Source of the DNA: Pacificibacter marinus
GTDB taxonomy: Bacteria; Pseudomonadota; Alphaproteobacteria; Rhodobacterales; Rhodobacteraceae
DNA: 64,000 bases
Assembly: GCF_018860505.1 (NCBI RefSeq)
Contig: NZ_JAHKPU010000034.1
Span: 1 to 64,000 of the forward strand
Direction: 5' to 3'
Shown: piece after piece, positions 7,922-17,172 of the stretch
Numbering within the stretch: position 1 is the stretch's first letter
Layout: each line of letters opens with the position of its first letter
The notes under the pieces: model-generated
Told to the model about the DNA's origin: nothing
The model's input: the letters and a program-made list of their open reading frames with translations, nothing else
Databases searched by the model: none
Made by a program: the position numbers and the translations under genes

Positions 7922-9999
7922 GGCTCTGCCCTTTCTACGTTAAGGTCTGCAAATGTGCGGCCTGTGGCGACCATGTCGCGCAAAAGCTCAGGCACGCGCC
8001 AAAAATACGGATCTTGGAGGGCATAGGCTTCGATACGATCAATCAGCGCCTGCGCACCGATCTGATCAGCTAAATGCATCGGACCACCTTTGTGACGCGG
8101 GAAACCATAGCCAAACAATTGCACCGCATCGATATCAACAGGGCGCAGCGCGACCCCCTCTTGGACCACACCAGTGGCTTCCATGATCATCGCTGTAAGA
8201 CAACGGTCAACGATGTCTTGATGGCTAAACTCTTGCTGCGTAAGCCCAAGCGCTTTGCGCTCAGCATGCATGATGTCTACTGCGCCAGCATTCGTCCCCG
8301 TCTTTTTGGTGCCATCGTAAACATAATAGCCCAGCTCGGTTTTGCGTCCGAACCAACCTTGATCCACGATCCGGTCCGCAATCGGCGAATAGCGTTCCTC
8401 GGGCGGGCGCGTTGCCGCCTTGCGGTCGCGTGTGGCCTTGGCCACATCCAACCCAGCCAAGTCGCCAACAGCAAACGGCCCCATGGCAAAACCAAAGCCT
8501 TCAAGGGCTTGATCCACAGCGGCAAAATCAGCTCCATCCAGCACCAGATATTCGCAAGCCTTACGATAAGTGGTCAAAATACGGTTGCCGATGAACCCGT
8601 CGCAAACCTCAGCGCGCACAGGTACTTTGCGGATCATCCGCGCCACATCAAACACCGTTGCGGTCACTTCAGGCGCGGTTTTTGCCCCCACCACGACCTC
8701 AAGCAAACGCATGATATGTGCGGGTGAAAAGAAATGCAGCCCGATGACATCTTGCGGACGCTTGGTGGCCTCAGCGATTTCATTCACGTCCAAATAGGAT
8801 GTGTTGGTCGCCAAAATACAGCCCCGTTTGCACACCGCATCAAGTTTGGCAAAAATGCCGGTCTTGGTCGCCATGTCTTCAAAAATTGCCTCGATCACCA
8901 GATCAACGTCAGACAGCGCCGTAATATCAGTCACGCAAGACAATGCACTCACGGCAGCGGCATGACTGTCAACCGTCAGCTTGCCACGTTTGAGCGCCCC
9001 AGACAGGTTGGCCTCAATCGCCTTTTGCGCCCGTGCTGCTGCCTCATCTTGGGTCTCGATCAACGTCACAGGACGCCCAGCTATCAAAATAGCCGTGGCA
9101 ATGCCGACGCCCATGGTGCCGCCGCCGACAACACCGACTGTCTCAACAGTCCGTGTCTGCGTCCCGCGTTCTGGGATTTTGGTCGTTGCACGTTCAGCAA
9201 AAAACGCATGGACCAATCCAGCACGCTCTTCGCCTTGCATCAATTCCATGAACAAAGCGCGTTCGCGTTTCAACCCTTGCTCGATGGGCAAGGTCGCGGC
9301 TTCAATCGCATCAATCGCACGTTGGGGCGCGATCAATCCCTTGGCATATTTAATCCGTGCCGCAGCAAGTGCGGCGTCATCTGCCGCGACCATCAAATCA
9401 TCGGTGGGCTGTGCGGTAAGTGTCCCAGCAAGAACATCACGCGCCGCGCGCAGACCTGCGTCGCGAGCATCGCCGTCCTCAAGTCGGGTTATTATACCCA
9501 GTTCCAAAGCCTCGCTATCCGCCACATGACGGCCTTTGCAGATGATATCTGTCGCGGGCGCAATTCCAGTCAAACGTGTCAGACGCTGCGTGCCACCAGC
9601 ACCTGGCAACAGGCCAAGCGTCACTTCGGGCAGGCCCACTTTGACGCCTTTGATCCCCACCCGCAGATGGGTCGCAAGCGCCAGTTCCAGCGCGCCACCA
9701 AAGGCCACCCCATGCAGCACAGACACAACAGGTTTCGCGCTGTCATTGAGCGCCTTCAACAGATCCGGCAGGGTCGGCGTTTCGGCTGCGCGCGCGAAAT
9801 CTTTGATATCCGCGCCAGCCGAAAACAATCGGCCCTCGCCGTACAGCACAATCGCGCGCACTGAAGTGTCAGCAACAAGTTCAGCCAGCGCGTCAAACAC
9901 AGCAGACCGCAAAGCCACGCCGAGCGCGTTCACCGGTGGTTTTGTCAGGCAAATCAATCCGATATCGCCGTCTCGTTCTACGCGTACGATGTCACTCAT
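7918..9999 (-). CDS. bifunctional enoyl-CoA hydratase / 3-hydroxyacyl-CoA dehydrogenase
   Basis: 693 residues, similar to FadJ/FadB-type and peroxisomal multifunctional enzymes. The N-terminal crotonase domain has the oxyanion segment FSAGADIKDF and both catalytic glutamates (Glu105 in GGALELALA, Glu125 in LPEVTLGLLPGAGG). A Rossmann NAD domain starts near 286 (VGVVGGGTMGVGIA), and the dehydrogenase dyad His422/Glu434 is seen in HFFSPAHIMRLLEVV. It should hydrate enoyl-CoA and oxidise the 3-hydroxy product for the thiolase encoded just upstream, whose gene it overlaps by 4 bp. Confidence 0.92.
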   Translation of the reverse strand: MSDIVRVERDGDIGLICLTKPPVNALGVALRSAVFDALAELVADTSVRAIVLYGEGRLFSAGADIKDFARAAETPTLPDLLKALNDSAKPVVSVLHGVAFGGALELALATHLRVGIKGVKVGLPEVTLGLLPGAGGTQRLTRLTGIAPATDIICKGRHVADSEALELGIITRLEDGDARDAGLRAARDVLAGTLTAQPTDDLMVAADDAALAAARIKYAKGLIAPQRAIDAIEAATLPIEQGLKRERALFMELMQGEERAGLVHAFFAERATTKIPERGTQTRTVETVGVVGGGTMGVGIATAILIAGRPVTLIETQDEAAARAQKAIEANLSGALKRGKLTVDSHAAAVSALSCVTDITALSDVDLVIEAIFEDMATKTGIFAKLDAVCKRGCILATNTSYLDVNEIAEATKRPQDVIGLHFFSPAHIMRLLEVVVGAKTAPEVTATVFDVARMIRKVPVRAEVCDGFIGNRILTTYRKACEYLVLDGADFAAVDQALEGFGFAMGPFAVGDLAGLDVAKATRDRKAATRPPEERYSPIADRIVDQGWFGRKTELGYYVYDGTKKTGTNAGAVDIMHAERKALGLTQQEFSHQDIVDRCLTAMIMEATGVVQEGVALRPVDIDAVQLFGYGFPRHKGGPMHLADQIGAQALIDRIEAYALQDPYFWRVPELLRDMVATGRTFADLNVERAEP

Positions 10000-11195
10000 T
10001 GGTCAACTCCGTCCATCCGTTCAATAATCATCGCGATCCCTTGACCAAACCCGATACACATGGACAAACAAGCATAACGCCCTTGCGTTCTTTCCAACTG
10101 GCGTAGTCCTGTCAGGATCAATCTCGCCCCCGAAGCGCCCAGCGGATGACCAATCGCGATGGCCCCGCCATTGGGATTTATCCGGCTGTCGTCATCCGCC
10201 AAACCAAGCGCAGCGTTGCAGGCCAACACCTGCGAGGCGAAGGCCTCGTTCACTTCGATCACGTCCATATCTGCCAGTGTCAGCCCCGCACGCGTCAAAG
10301 CTTTGGGGATGGCAAAAGCTGGCCCGATGCCCATCACGCGGGGGGCAACGCCCGACACAGCGCCCGCCAAAATGCGGGCACGAGGCACGCCAAACCCACG
10401 CGAGCCAATGACCAGAGCAGCAGCCCCGTCATTGATGCCCGACGCATTAGCAGCCGTCACAACCCCGCCATCAAACAGACTGCGCATACTGGAAAGTTTT
10501 TCTAAATTCCCACCGGGCCGTGGGTGTTCATCAACCTCAACCGTGGTCACGCTGCGCTTGGGGCCTTTGACCTCAATTGGCGTGATTTCATCTTTGAAAA
10601 ACCCGTCAACACGCGCCGCTTCATATTTGGCTTGGCTCGCCAAGGCGAAGGCGTCACAAGCCGCACGGCTGATGTCGAAATCAACGGCCAGATTGTCTGC
10701 CGTTTGTGGCATCGTGTCAGTGCCAAAGGCGGCACCAAAGGTCGCATTCGGGAAAGGTTTGCCAGCTGTGGCGTCATGAACCTCCACCTGTCGCGCCCAA
10801 GCAGTGCCAGATTTTGACATCACCAATGGCGCACGTGTCATACTTTCAACACCACCTGCGACAAACAAAGCACCATCGCCAACAGTGACAGCACGCGCCG
10901 CGTCGAGCGCCGCAGACAGGCTTGATCCGCACAAGCGATTGACCGTTTGCCCGCCAACGGTGTCAGGCAGCCCCGCCAACAGCGCCGAGAACCGCGCCAT
11001 GTTGCGGCTGTCTTCGCCAGATTGGCTGACATTGCCTAAAATCACATCTTCGAATTGATCCATCGGAAAGTTCCCTCGCGCCAGCAAGGCCCGAATGACT
11101 TCCGCCATCAAATCGTCAGGGCGAATCCCCGCCAAGGCACCGCCGTGACGCCCAAAGGGACTGCGCAGCCCGTCGTAAATATATGCATCAAGCAT
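9996..11195 (-). CDS. acetyl-CoA C-acyltransferase (thiolase)
   Basis: 399 residues. All thiolase catalytic residues are visible: nucleophile Cys89 (NRLCGSSLSA), NEAFA motif, His350 (AIGHPLGASGAR) and Cys380 (CIGFGQG). It cleaves 3-oxoacyl-CoA to acetyl-CoA and a shortened acyl-CoA. The start YIYDGLRSPFGRHGGAL resembles beta-ketoadipyl-CoA thiolases (PcaF/PaaJ), so a dicarboxylic 3-oxoacyl-CoA is possible, but the chain specificity cannot be read from sequence alone. Confidence 0.92.
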   Translation of the reverse strand: MLDAYIYDGLRSPFGRHGGALAGIRPDDLMAEVIRALLARGNFPMDQFEDVILGNVSQSGEDSRNMARFSALLAGLPDTVGGQTVNRLCGSSLSAALDAARAVTVGDGALFVAGGVESMTRAPLVMSKSGTAWARQVEVHDATAGKPFPNATFGAAFGTDTMPQTADNLAVDFDISRAACDAFALASQAKYEAARVDGFFKDEITPIEVKGPKRSVTTVEVDEHPRPGGNLEKLSSMRSLFDGGVVTAANASGINDGAAALVIGSRGFGVPRARILAGAVSGVAPRVMGIGPAFAIPKALTRAGLTLADMDVIEVNEAFASQVLACNAALGLADDDSRINPNGGAIAIGHPLGASGARLILTGLRQLERTQGRYACLSMCIGFGQGIAMIIERMDGVDQ

Positions 11196-11207
11196 GCTGT
11201 AAGTCCT

Positions 11208-12668
11208 TTATGGCGCTGAGAATTTTCCAGCGGCCTGCATATTTGCGATGGAGGGCATAGATTTGATCTCAAGAAACTCTTCCAGTCCGATGAGGCCACC
11301 TTCGCGGCCATTTCCAGACCGTTTGTAACCCCCAAGCGGTGCGCCAAAACTGGTGCCCTGCCCGTTGATCCCGATATTGCCAGCGCGAATTTGCGCGGCA
11401 ACACGCGCCGCACGGCTGGCGCTGCCGGTTTGGATATAGGCGGCAAGGCCATAGTCGGTGTCATTGGCAATCGTGATGGCCTCTTCTTCCGTGTCGAACG
11501 GAATAATGCACAGCACAGGCCCGAAAACCTCTTCACGCGCGATGGTCATATCGTTGCTGACATCTGCGAAAACAGTTGGACGCGCGAAATAGCCCGTATC
11601 GAAACCATCAGGGCGACCAAGCCCCCCAGCCACCAAACGTGCGCCATCATCGATGCCCACTTGAATGAGCGACTGTACCCGTTCGAATTGTGCTTTGTTG
11701 GCAAGCGGACCGATATGTGAACCCTCTTTGGCAGGATCATCAATCGGCTGTGCGCTGGCTTGTTTGGCCACCATGTCTACCACTTGATCATAAATGCTGC
11801 GTTCAACCAACATCCGTGTCGGCGCGTTACAGCCCTGACCCGTGTTCATAAAACACCGCGTGGTGGACGCGGACACACAGGTCTGTAAATCTGCATCAGC
11901 AAACACGATGTTCGGGGATTTTCCACCCAGTTCAAGCGTCACACGTTTGATCGTCTCGGCAGCATCACGGGTCACCATAGCACCAGCGCGGGTTGAACCG
12001 GTAAAAGACAACATCGCAATGTCTGGATGGCACGACATGGCCGAGCCAACAGTCGGACCATCACCAAAGACTAGGTTGAAAACGCCAGCCGGAAAGCCTG
12101 CCTCATGCATGAAGTCCGCAAACAAAGCCGCCGATATTGGCGTCAATTCGGACGGTTTCAATACACAAGTCGACCCCGCTGCAAGCGCAGGCAGAACCTT
12201 GGGCACAATCTGAAAGATCGGCCAGTTCCAAGGCGTGATCAGACCACAAACACCAATCGGCTCTTTGTGCATGATGTCGCCGTTGGACAGGGTTTCAGTG
12301 CTTTCAAGCTCTTCCAAAGCTGCGATGAATTGATCGACATGACGGGATGCGCTGCCTGCTTGGGCATTGCGCGACAAGGTGATCGGCGCCCCCATTTCGG
12401 ACGAAATGGCCTGTGCCATTTCCTCGTTTCGATCAATCATCACCTTTTGCAAGGCACGAAACAACGCGATGCGCTCGGCTTTGGTGGTCTTTGAATACGT
12501 CTCAAAAGCCTTAGACGCTGCCGCAACGGCATCATCCACATCAGCCGCAGAGCCCAAAGTCACTGTGCCGATCTGTGCCTCGGTCGCAGGGTTAATGATG
12601 GGAAAATCGCGCCCATCAGACGAGGAAACCCAAGCGCCGTTGATGTATTGTTTATCTAGCGTTTTCAT
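11208..12668 (-). CDS. NAD(P)-dependent aldehyde dehydrogenase
   Basis: 486 residues from ATG 12668 (AAGGT upstream). A longer frame to 12818 exists but overlaps the preceding gene and has no ribosome site. Typical motifs: TPWNWP, the coenzyme loop FTGSTRAG, general base Glu246 in LELGGKSP and nucleophile Cys280 in NTGQGCNAPTR. The enzyme oxidises an aldehyde to a carboxylate. In this operon it would act after the GMC oxidoreductase and deliver an acid for one of the two CoA-transferases. Substrate unknown. Confidence 0.92.
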   Translation of the reverse strand: MKTLDKQYINGAWVSSSDGRDFPIINPATEAQIGTVTLGSAADVDDAVAAASKAFETYSKTTKAERIALFRALQKVMIDRNEEMAQAISSEMGAPITLSRNAQAGSASRHVDQFIAALEELESTETLSNGDIMHKEPIGVCGLITPWNWPIFQIVPKVLPALAAGSTCVLKPSELTPISAALFADFMHEAGFPAGVFNLVFGDGPTVGSAMSCHPDIAMLSFTGSTRAGAMVTRDAAETIKRVTLELGGKSPNIVFADADLQTCVSASTTRCFMNTGQGCNAPTRMLVERSIYDQVVDMVAKQASAQPIDDPAKEGSHIGPLANKAQFERVQSLIQVGIDDGARLVAGGLGRPDGFDTGYFARPTVFADVSNDMTIAREEVFGPVLCIIPFDTEEEAITIANDTDYGLAAYIQTGSASRAARVAAQIRAGNIGINGQGTSFGAPLGGYKRSGNGREGGLIGLEEFLEIKSMPSIANMQAAGKFSAP

Positions 12669-12678
12669 TACCTTATAC

Positions 12679-13059
12679 CTACAGCATGTCGTGCTCTTCG
12701 AGCACGTTGCGCGCGTGGCGGAAACATTCCAGACCTTGAGGCACACCACAGTAAATGCCGATGATGTGCAAAATCGCGCGGATTTCGTCTTTGGTGACGC
12801 CGTTTTTAATGGCTCCACGACAATGGATTTCCCATTCGGTCATTTTGCCAAGTGCTGCCAACATCGTCAGGTTCATCATCGAGCGGGTCTTGTGGTCGAT
12901 CGCTTCATCGCCCCAGCCAAAGCCCCAGCACCAAGCGGTCATCGCCTCTTGGAATGGCAGTGAGAAATCATCAGCAGCAGCCAGATTTTTCTCGACATAT
13001 TCTGCGCCCACAACGGCCTTACGGTTTTTCAGGCCTTCTTCAAATAGTTTTTCGTCCAT
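12679..13059 (-). CDS. carboxymuconolactone decarboxylase family protein
   Basis: 126 residues from ATG 13059, preceded by GGAGAA; an in-frame start 48 bp further upstream would run into the neighbouring gene. The all-helical CMD fold is recognised from MLAALGKMTEWEIHCRGAIKNGVTKDEI and the closing YCGVPQGLECFRHA. True 4-carboxymuconolactone decarboxylases act in protocatechuate breakdown, but most of the family have other or unknown roles, including peroxide reduction with a CxxC that is not present here. Its placement between a CoA-transferase and an aldehyde dehydrogenase suggests a decarboxylase or lactone-handling step in this pathway. Confidence 0.82.
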   Translation of the reverse strand: MDEKLFEEGLKNRKAVVGAEYVEKNLAAADDFSLPFQEAMTAWCWGFGWGDEAIDHKTRSMMNLTMLAALGKMTEWEIHCRGAIKNGVTKDEIRAILHIIGIYCGVPQGLECFRHARNVLEEHDML

Positions 13060-13072
13060 GAGTTTTCTCCAA

Positions 13073-14245
13073 TTAGGCGACAATTCCGTCTGCGATGAGA
13101 CGGTCAATTTCAGGGTCAGTATAATTCAGCTCGGTCAAAACAGCGCGGGTGTGCTGGCCGATCTCGGGGGATTGCGCCAAGACATCACCAACGGTGAATT
13201 CCGGCATTCCAGGGATATTTGGCACTGGCCAAGGATCGTCGCTGCCTGCTTGGTCCAGCCAAGAAAACACACCGATTTCTTTGGCCTGCGGGTGTTCGAC
13301 AAAATCGCGGTAAGATTGCACCACAATGTTTTGCAGGCCCACTTTGGTCAAAACCTCTGACAAAGCATCCGCGTCCCATGTCTTGGTGATCGCGCGCACA
13401 TAATCGTTGAGGTAATCGATATTTTCCAACCGTCCAGCGATGGTGTGGAATTTGGTCTCAGCCCATAAATCATCAAGCTTCAAAACATCACAGAAGGTCG
13501 CGAATTCGGGATCGCGCACGATGTTGATCTGAATGTAGCCATCTTGCGTTTGGAACGTACCAGAGGGGGCCGTCGACGCTTTGCGCGCGCCACCACGAAA
13601 ACCGGACAAAAGACGCACGGCTTGAATGGCCCCTGCCCCTTCCATCAGACTGATCTCGATCTTACGACCCTTTGCGTGGTCACGACGCGCATAAAGCGCC
13701 CCCGCCAAAGACTGGCTTGCGTACAGCCCTGTGGCCATGTCGAAATAGCTCACGGGTGTGTGGTGCGCGATGCCGTCCATGCCGGTGTTTTCATGCACGA
13801 ATCCGCTGAATGCTTGCAGCATCGGATCCATCGCAGGTTTGTCGCGCAAGGGACCAGAGTTGCCAAAACCCGAAATCGACACATAGATCAAGCTGGGGTT
13901 CATCGCTGACAGGCGCTCGTAGCCAAAGCCAAGACGTTCGGCCACACCGGGACGATACCCTTCGATAAAGACATCTGCCTCCGCGATCAATTTATCGGTG
14001 ATCGCTTTGGCATCGTCTTGTTTCAGATTCAGACTGATCGCCCGTTTGCCCATATTGGCGACGATGGAATAGGCCGTGTGATCGCCGAAAACGCCGCCGA
14101 TCAACCGCGCCCAATCGCCACCCTGAGGTTCGATTTTGATCACATCCGCACCCTGTTGAGCCATCAACATACCGCAGTATGGGCCCGCAAGACCTTGAGA
14201 CAGATCGACAACCTTTAGACCCTCATAGGGGCGCTCAAAGCTCAT
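13073..14245 (-). CDS. family III CoA-transferase (CaiB/BaiF), second copy
   Basis: 390 residues with family hallmarks: YEGLKVVDLSQGLAGPYCGMLMAQQGADVIKIE and the catalytic aspartate Asp169 in SYFDMATGLYAS. It is clearly divergent from the CoA-transferase at 4508, so the locus can activate two different acids, or an early and a late intermediate. It overlaps the upstream dehydrogenase gene by 4 bp and ends 13 bp before the CMD gene. Confidence 0.87.
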   Translation of the reverse strand: MSFERPYEGLKVVDLSQGLAGPYCGMLMAQQGADVIKIEPQGGDWARLIGGVFGDHTAYSIVANMGKRAISLNLKQDDAKAITDKLIAEADVFIEGYRPGVAERLGFGYERLSAMNPSLIYVSISGFGNSGPLRDKPAMDPMLQAFSGFVHENTGMDGIAHHTPVSYFDMATGLYASQSLAGALYARRDHAKGRKIEISLMEGAGAIQAVRLLSGFRGGARKASTAPSGTFQTQDGYIQINIVRDPEFATFCDVLKLDDLWAETKFHTIAGRLENIDYLNDYVRAITKTWDADALSEVLTKVGLQNIVVQSYRDFVEHPQAKEIGVFSWLDQAGSDDPWPVPNIPGMPEFTVGDVLAQSPEIGQHTRAVLTELNYTDPEIDRLIADGIVA

Positions 14246-15114
14246 GATTTCGCCCTTTCATCAAGGACTTGGTACACGCGGGTGAAATCAGATTTCGGTG
14301 GCAAAGTTTCCTCGACAAGGTTCCAAACCTCTGCCACGCGTTCGCCCATCAGGTTGGATGTACCTGCCTCTTTGACGAACTCGTTGTACAGGCGCACATC
14401 TTTGTTAAGCAGCTCCGCAAAGAACCCCGCATCGAATGTGCCCGGAAGCACGCGGTTGGGGAATTTGTCGGCAATCGCTGTGTTGTTACCTGTCGAGACT
14501 TTCACAACGTCGATAATGGTTTTCATTTCGACCCCATGCGATAGCCCGAACAGAACCGCCTCGGATGAAGCCGCCATGGCTGTGGCAGACAAGAAGTTGT
14601 TAAGCAATTTCACCGCCTGCCCCTGACCAGGTTCGGAACCAACGTGAAACGCATTGGCACAGAACAGATCAATGATCGGACGATGGCGTTTGAATTCGTC
14701 TTCCGAACCGGACCAAATCAGCGTGATTGCTGCCTTCAACGCGCCTTGACGACCGCCGCTGACAGGGGCGTCAACATATGTCATCCCCACAGCGTTCAAT
14801 GTCGCGGCCGCTTGTTTGGCTGCTGCCGGCCCGATTGTGGACATCTCGATCAAGACTTTGCCAGCCACATCAGGCACAGCCGCAATTTGCGCCGCAACCG
14901 CGTTGACGATTTTGCCATCTGGAAGCGACGTAAAAATCGTATCAGCGCCTTTAATCACTGCTTCAAGGCTGTCCATTTCGGTGGACCCAGCAGGGGCCAA
15001 ACCTGATACCATGTCAAAGCAGATCATAGGCGTTGGACCCTTGGCGATAAAGGCGGCCATAGGTTCGCCCATTTGGCCAAGACCGATAAAGCCGATGGTT
15101 TTTGGAGTGGTCAT
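14242..15114 (-). CDS. NAD(P)-dependent beta-hydroxyacid dehydrogenase (3-hydroxyisobutyrate dehydrogenase family)
   Basis: 290 residues. The N-terminal dinucleotide fold has GFIGLGQMGEPMA, the substrate loop reads DAPVSGGRQGA, and the catalytic lysine Lys169 sits in GQAVKLLNN. Members oxidise 3-hydroxy acids such as 3-hydroxyisobutyrate, tartronate semialdehyde (in reverse) or 4-hydroxybutyrate. Specificity is not decided by these motifs. Spacing of 9 bp after the acyl-CoA dehydrogenase gene indicates co-transcription. Confidence 0.88.
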   Translation of the reverse strand: MTTPKTIGFIGLGQMGEPMAAFIAKGPTPMICFDMVSGLAPAGSTEMDSLEAVIKGADTIFTSLPDGKIVNAVAAQIAAVPDVAGKVLIEMSTIGPAAAKQAAATLNAVGMTYVDAPVSGGRQGALKAAITLIWSGSEDEFKRHRPIIDLFCANAFHVGSEPGQGQAVKLLNNFLSATAMAASSEAVLFGLSHGVEMKTIIDVVKVSTGNNTAIADKFPNRVLPGTFDAGFFAELLNKDVRLYNEFVKEAGTSNLMGERVAEVWNLVEETLPPKSDFTRVYQVLDERAKS

Positions 15115-15123
15115 ATTATGGTC

Positions 15124-16356
15124 CTATCGGTTGAGGTATTTTTTAAGTTCCAGACGCGCGATCTGGTTGGCGTGAACTTCGTCAGGGCCATCAGCCAGAC
15201 GAATGGCACGCGCACGGGCGTAAGCGTAAGACAGACCAAAGTCGCTTGAGATACCAGCAGCGCCATGGGCTTGGATGGCCCAGTCGATCACTTGAGCCGC
15301 CATATTCGGAGCAACCACTTTGATCATACCGATTTCTTTGCGGGCTTCTTTATTGCCAACCTTGTCCATCCGATCCGCAGCATTCAGCGTCAACAAACGT
15401 GCCTGATCGATCATGATCCGCGACTGCGCGATCCAGTCACGCACAACGCCTTGATCCGACAACGGCTTGCCAAAGGGGTGGCGATCCACAACACGTTTGC
15501 ACATTTTTTCAAGCGCAACTTCCGCTTGACCGATCATCCGCATGCAGTGGTGAATGCGTCCAGGTCCAAGCCGACCTTGGGCGATTTCAAACCCACAGCC
15601 TTCGCCAAGCAACATATTGCTGGCAGGCACGCGCACGTTGTCATAAATAATTTCGCCGTGGCCGTGTGGGGCATCCGAAAACCCAAAAACAGGGATCATG
15701 CGCTTGATTGTCAAACCAGGCGTGTCACGAGGCACAAGGATCATCGATTGTTGACGGTAGGGATCAGCGCCATCAGGGTCGCTTTTACCCATAACAATGA
15801 ACAGCTTACATCGCGAGTCGCCAGACCCAGAGGTCCACCATTTACGGCCATTGATCACATATTCATCGCCATCACGGATGATCGTCAGGCTGATATTGCG
15901 TGCATCTGATGAGGCCACGTCAGGTTCGGTCATTGAGAAACATGAGCGAATCTCACCAGCCAAGAGAGGCTCCATCCATTCTTTTTTCTGCGCCTCGGTG
16001 CCGTAGCGTTCAAGCGTTTCCATATTGCCAGTATCAGGCGCGGAACAGTTGAAAATCTCAGCCGACCAAGGCGCGCGGCCCATGATTTCGCACAAAGGCG
16101 CGTATTCCAAATTGGTCAAACCACCGCCACGACGGCTTTCAGGCAAGAACAAATTCCAAAGCCCCTCAGCGCGGGCTTTTACTTTCAATTCTTCGATAAT
16201 CGGAACACCGCCCCAATTTTCCCAGTCTTCAACACTGGCGCCCATGTCTTTCAACTGTTGCTGATAGACAGGCTCGTTCGGGTAAACATGCGCGTCCATG
16301 AATGCCTCAAGACGATCACATAAATCGCGGGCTTTCGGGCTCATTTCGAAATCCAT
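15124..16356 (-). CDS. ACAD10/11-type (LvaC-like) acyl-CoA dehydrogenase family protein
   Basis: 410 residues from ATG 16356 (AGGAGA seven bases upstream), chosen over an in-frame start 18 bp upstream. The N-terminus ([29 protein letters not shown]) and C-terminus are those of the dehydrogenase half of ACAD10/ACAD11. The usual catalytic glutamate motif (YEGT in the GcdH of this operon) is replaced by ADGPDEVH, with Asp389 at the glutamate position. In the Pseudomonas levulinate pathway the homologue LvaC works on phosphorylated 4-hydroxyacyl-CoA made by the kinase. The matching kinase is encoded at 6896-7921, so a similar two-step conversion is likely. Confidence 0.86.
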   Translation of the reverse strand: MDFEMSPKARDLCDRLEAFMDAHVYPNEPVYQQQLKDMGASVEDWENWGGVPIIEELKVKARAEGLWNLFLPESRRGGGLTNLEYAPLCEIMGRAPWSAEIFNCSAPDTGNMETLERYGTEAQKKEWMEPLLAGEIRSCFSMTEPDVASSDARNISLTIIRDGDEYVINGRKWWTSGSGDSRCKLFIVMGKSDPDGADPYRQQSMILVPRDTPGLTIKRMIPVFGFSDAPHGHGEIIYDNVRVPASNMLLGEGCGFEIAQGRLGPGRIHHCMRMIGQAEVALEKMCKRVVDRHPFGKPLSDQGVVRDWIAQSRIMIDQARLLTLNAADRMDKVGNKEARKEIGMIKVVAPNMAAQVIDWAIQAHGAAGISSDFGLSYAYARARAIRLADGPDEVHANQIARLELKKYLNR

Positions 16357-16401
16357 ACCGGGTCTCCTATTCAAATTCTTTGTAAATCTACGCGGGTCCG
16401 C

Positions 16402-17172
16402 TTACGGCCCGACGATTGTTGTTCCGCCGTCAGCGACGATGACTTCGCCAGTGATAAAGCGTGACCATGGCCCAGCGAGGAAAGCCGCGATGCCACCAAT
16501 GTCATCGGGCTCACCGATACGGCGCACGGGTGTGCGTTTGATGCGGTCAGCAGAGACTTCGGGGTTTTCCCAAAGCGCGCGGGCAAAATCGGTTTTCACC
16601 AATCCGGGCATGATGCAATTGACGGTGATGTTCTTGGGGCCCCATTCCACAGCCAGCGAGCGCACAACGCCCAGATCAGCCGTTTTGGAAATGCCGTAAG
16701 CGCCAAGTGTCGGTGAGCCGCGCAAGCCCCCGATGGAGGACACAACGATAAAGCTACCCCCGCCCTGTTCTGCCATCAATGGCATCGCCGCTTTGGCAAA
16801 CCACAAAAGGCTGTGCACGTTTGAGGTCATGACCTTTTCAAAGGCTGAATCTTCAAGATCCGCCAAAGGTCCGTAGACTGGATTCACAGCGGCGTTGGCC
16901 ACGAAAATATCAACGCGTCCCCATTTGTCTTTGGCCGCTTGGACCAGCGCCATGCAATCGTCTTTCTTTGAGATATTACAGGCCACAGCCAGCGCTTCAC
17001 CGCCTTTGGCTTCAACTTCGGCAACAACGACTTCGCAGGCTTCAATCTTGCGGCTGGCGATGACGACTTTTGCGCCAAGCGCGGCAAGGTGATGGACAAT
17101 CGATGTGCCGATGCCCTTAGAGCCTCCGGTCACAATCGCGACTTTTCCAGCAAGAGAATATGGCAGGGTCAT
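16402..17172 (-). CDS. short-chain dehydrogenase/reductase
   Basis: 256 residues of the classical SDR type: cofactor motif TGGSKGIG near residue 16, structural NAA region, catalytic Ser in VVSSIGG, and YGISK with the Tyr/Lys pair. It interconverts a hydroxyl and a keto group using NAD(P). It overlaps the following gene (enolase superfamily) by 4 bp. In the 4-hydroxyacid hypothesis it could form or consume the hydroxyacyl intermediate, as LvaD does; this is inference. Confidence 0.9.
   Translation of the reverse strand: MTLPYSLAGKVAIVTGGSKGIGTSIVHHLAALGAKVVIASRKIEACEVVVAEVEAKGGEALAVACNISKKDDCMALVQAAKDKWGRVDIFVANAAVNPVYGPLADLEDSAFEKVMTSNVHSLLWFAKAAMPLMAEQGGGSFIVVSSIGGLRGSPTLGAYGISKTADLGVVRSLAVEWGPKNITVNCIMPGLVKTDFARALWENPEVSADRIKRTPVRRIGEPDDIGGIAAFLAGPWSRFITGEVIVADGGTTIVGP

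Noticed and set aside
8074-9864. Long plus-strand frames opposite the hydratase/dehydrogenase gene
   Set aside because: They are antisense shadows of a well-supported gene with intact catalytic residues.
12669-12818. N-terminal extension of the aldehyde dehydrogenase
   Set aside because: It overlaps the CMD gene, has no ribosome site, and the internal ATG starts exactly where the family homology begins.
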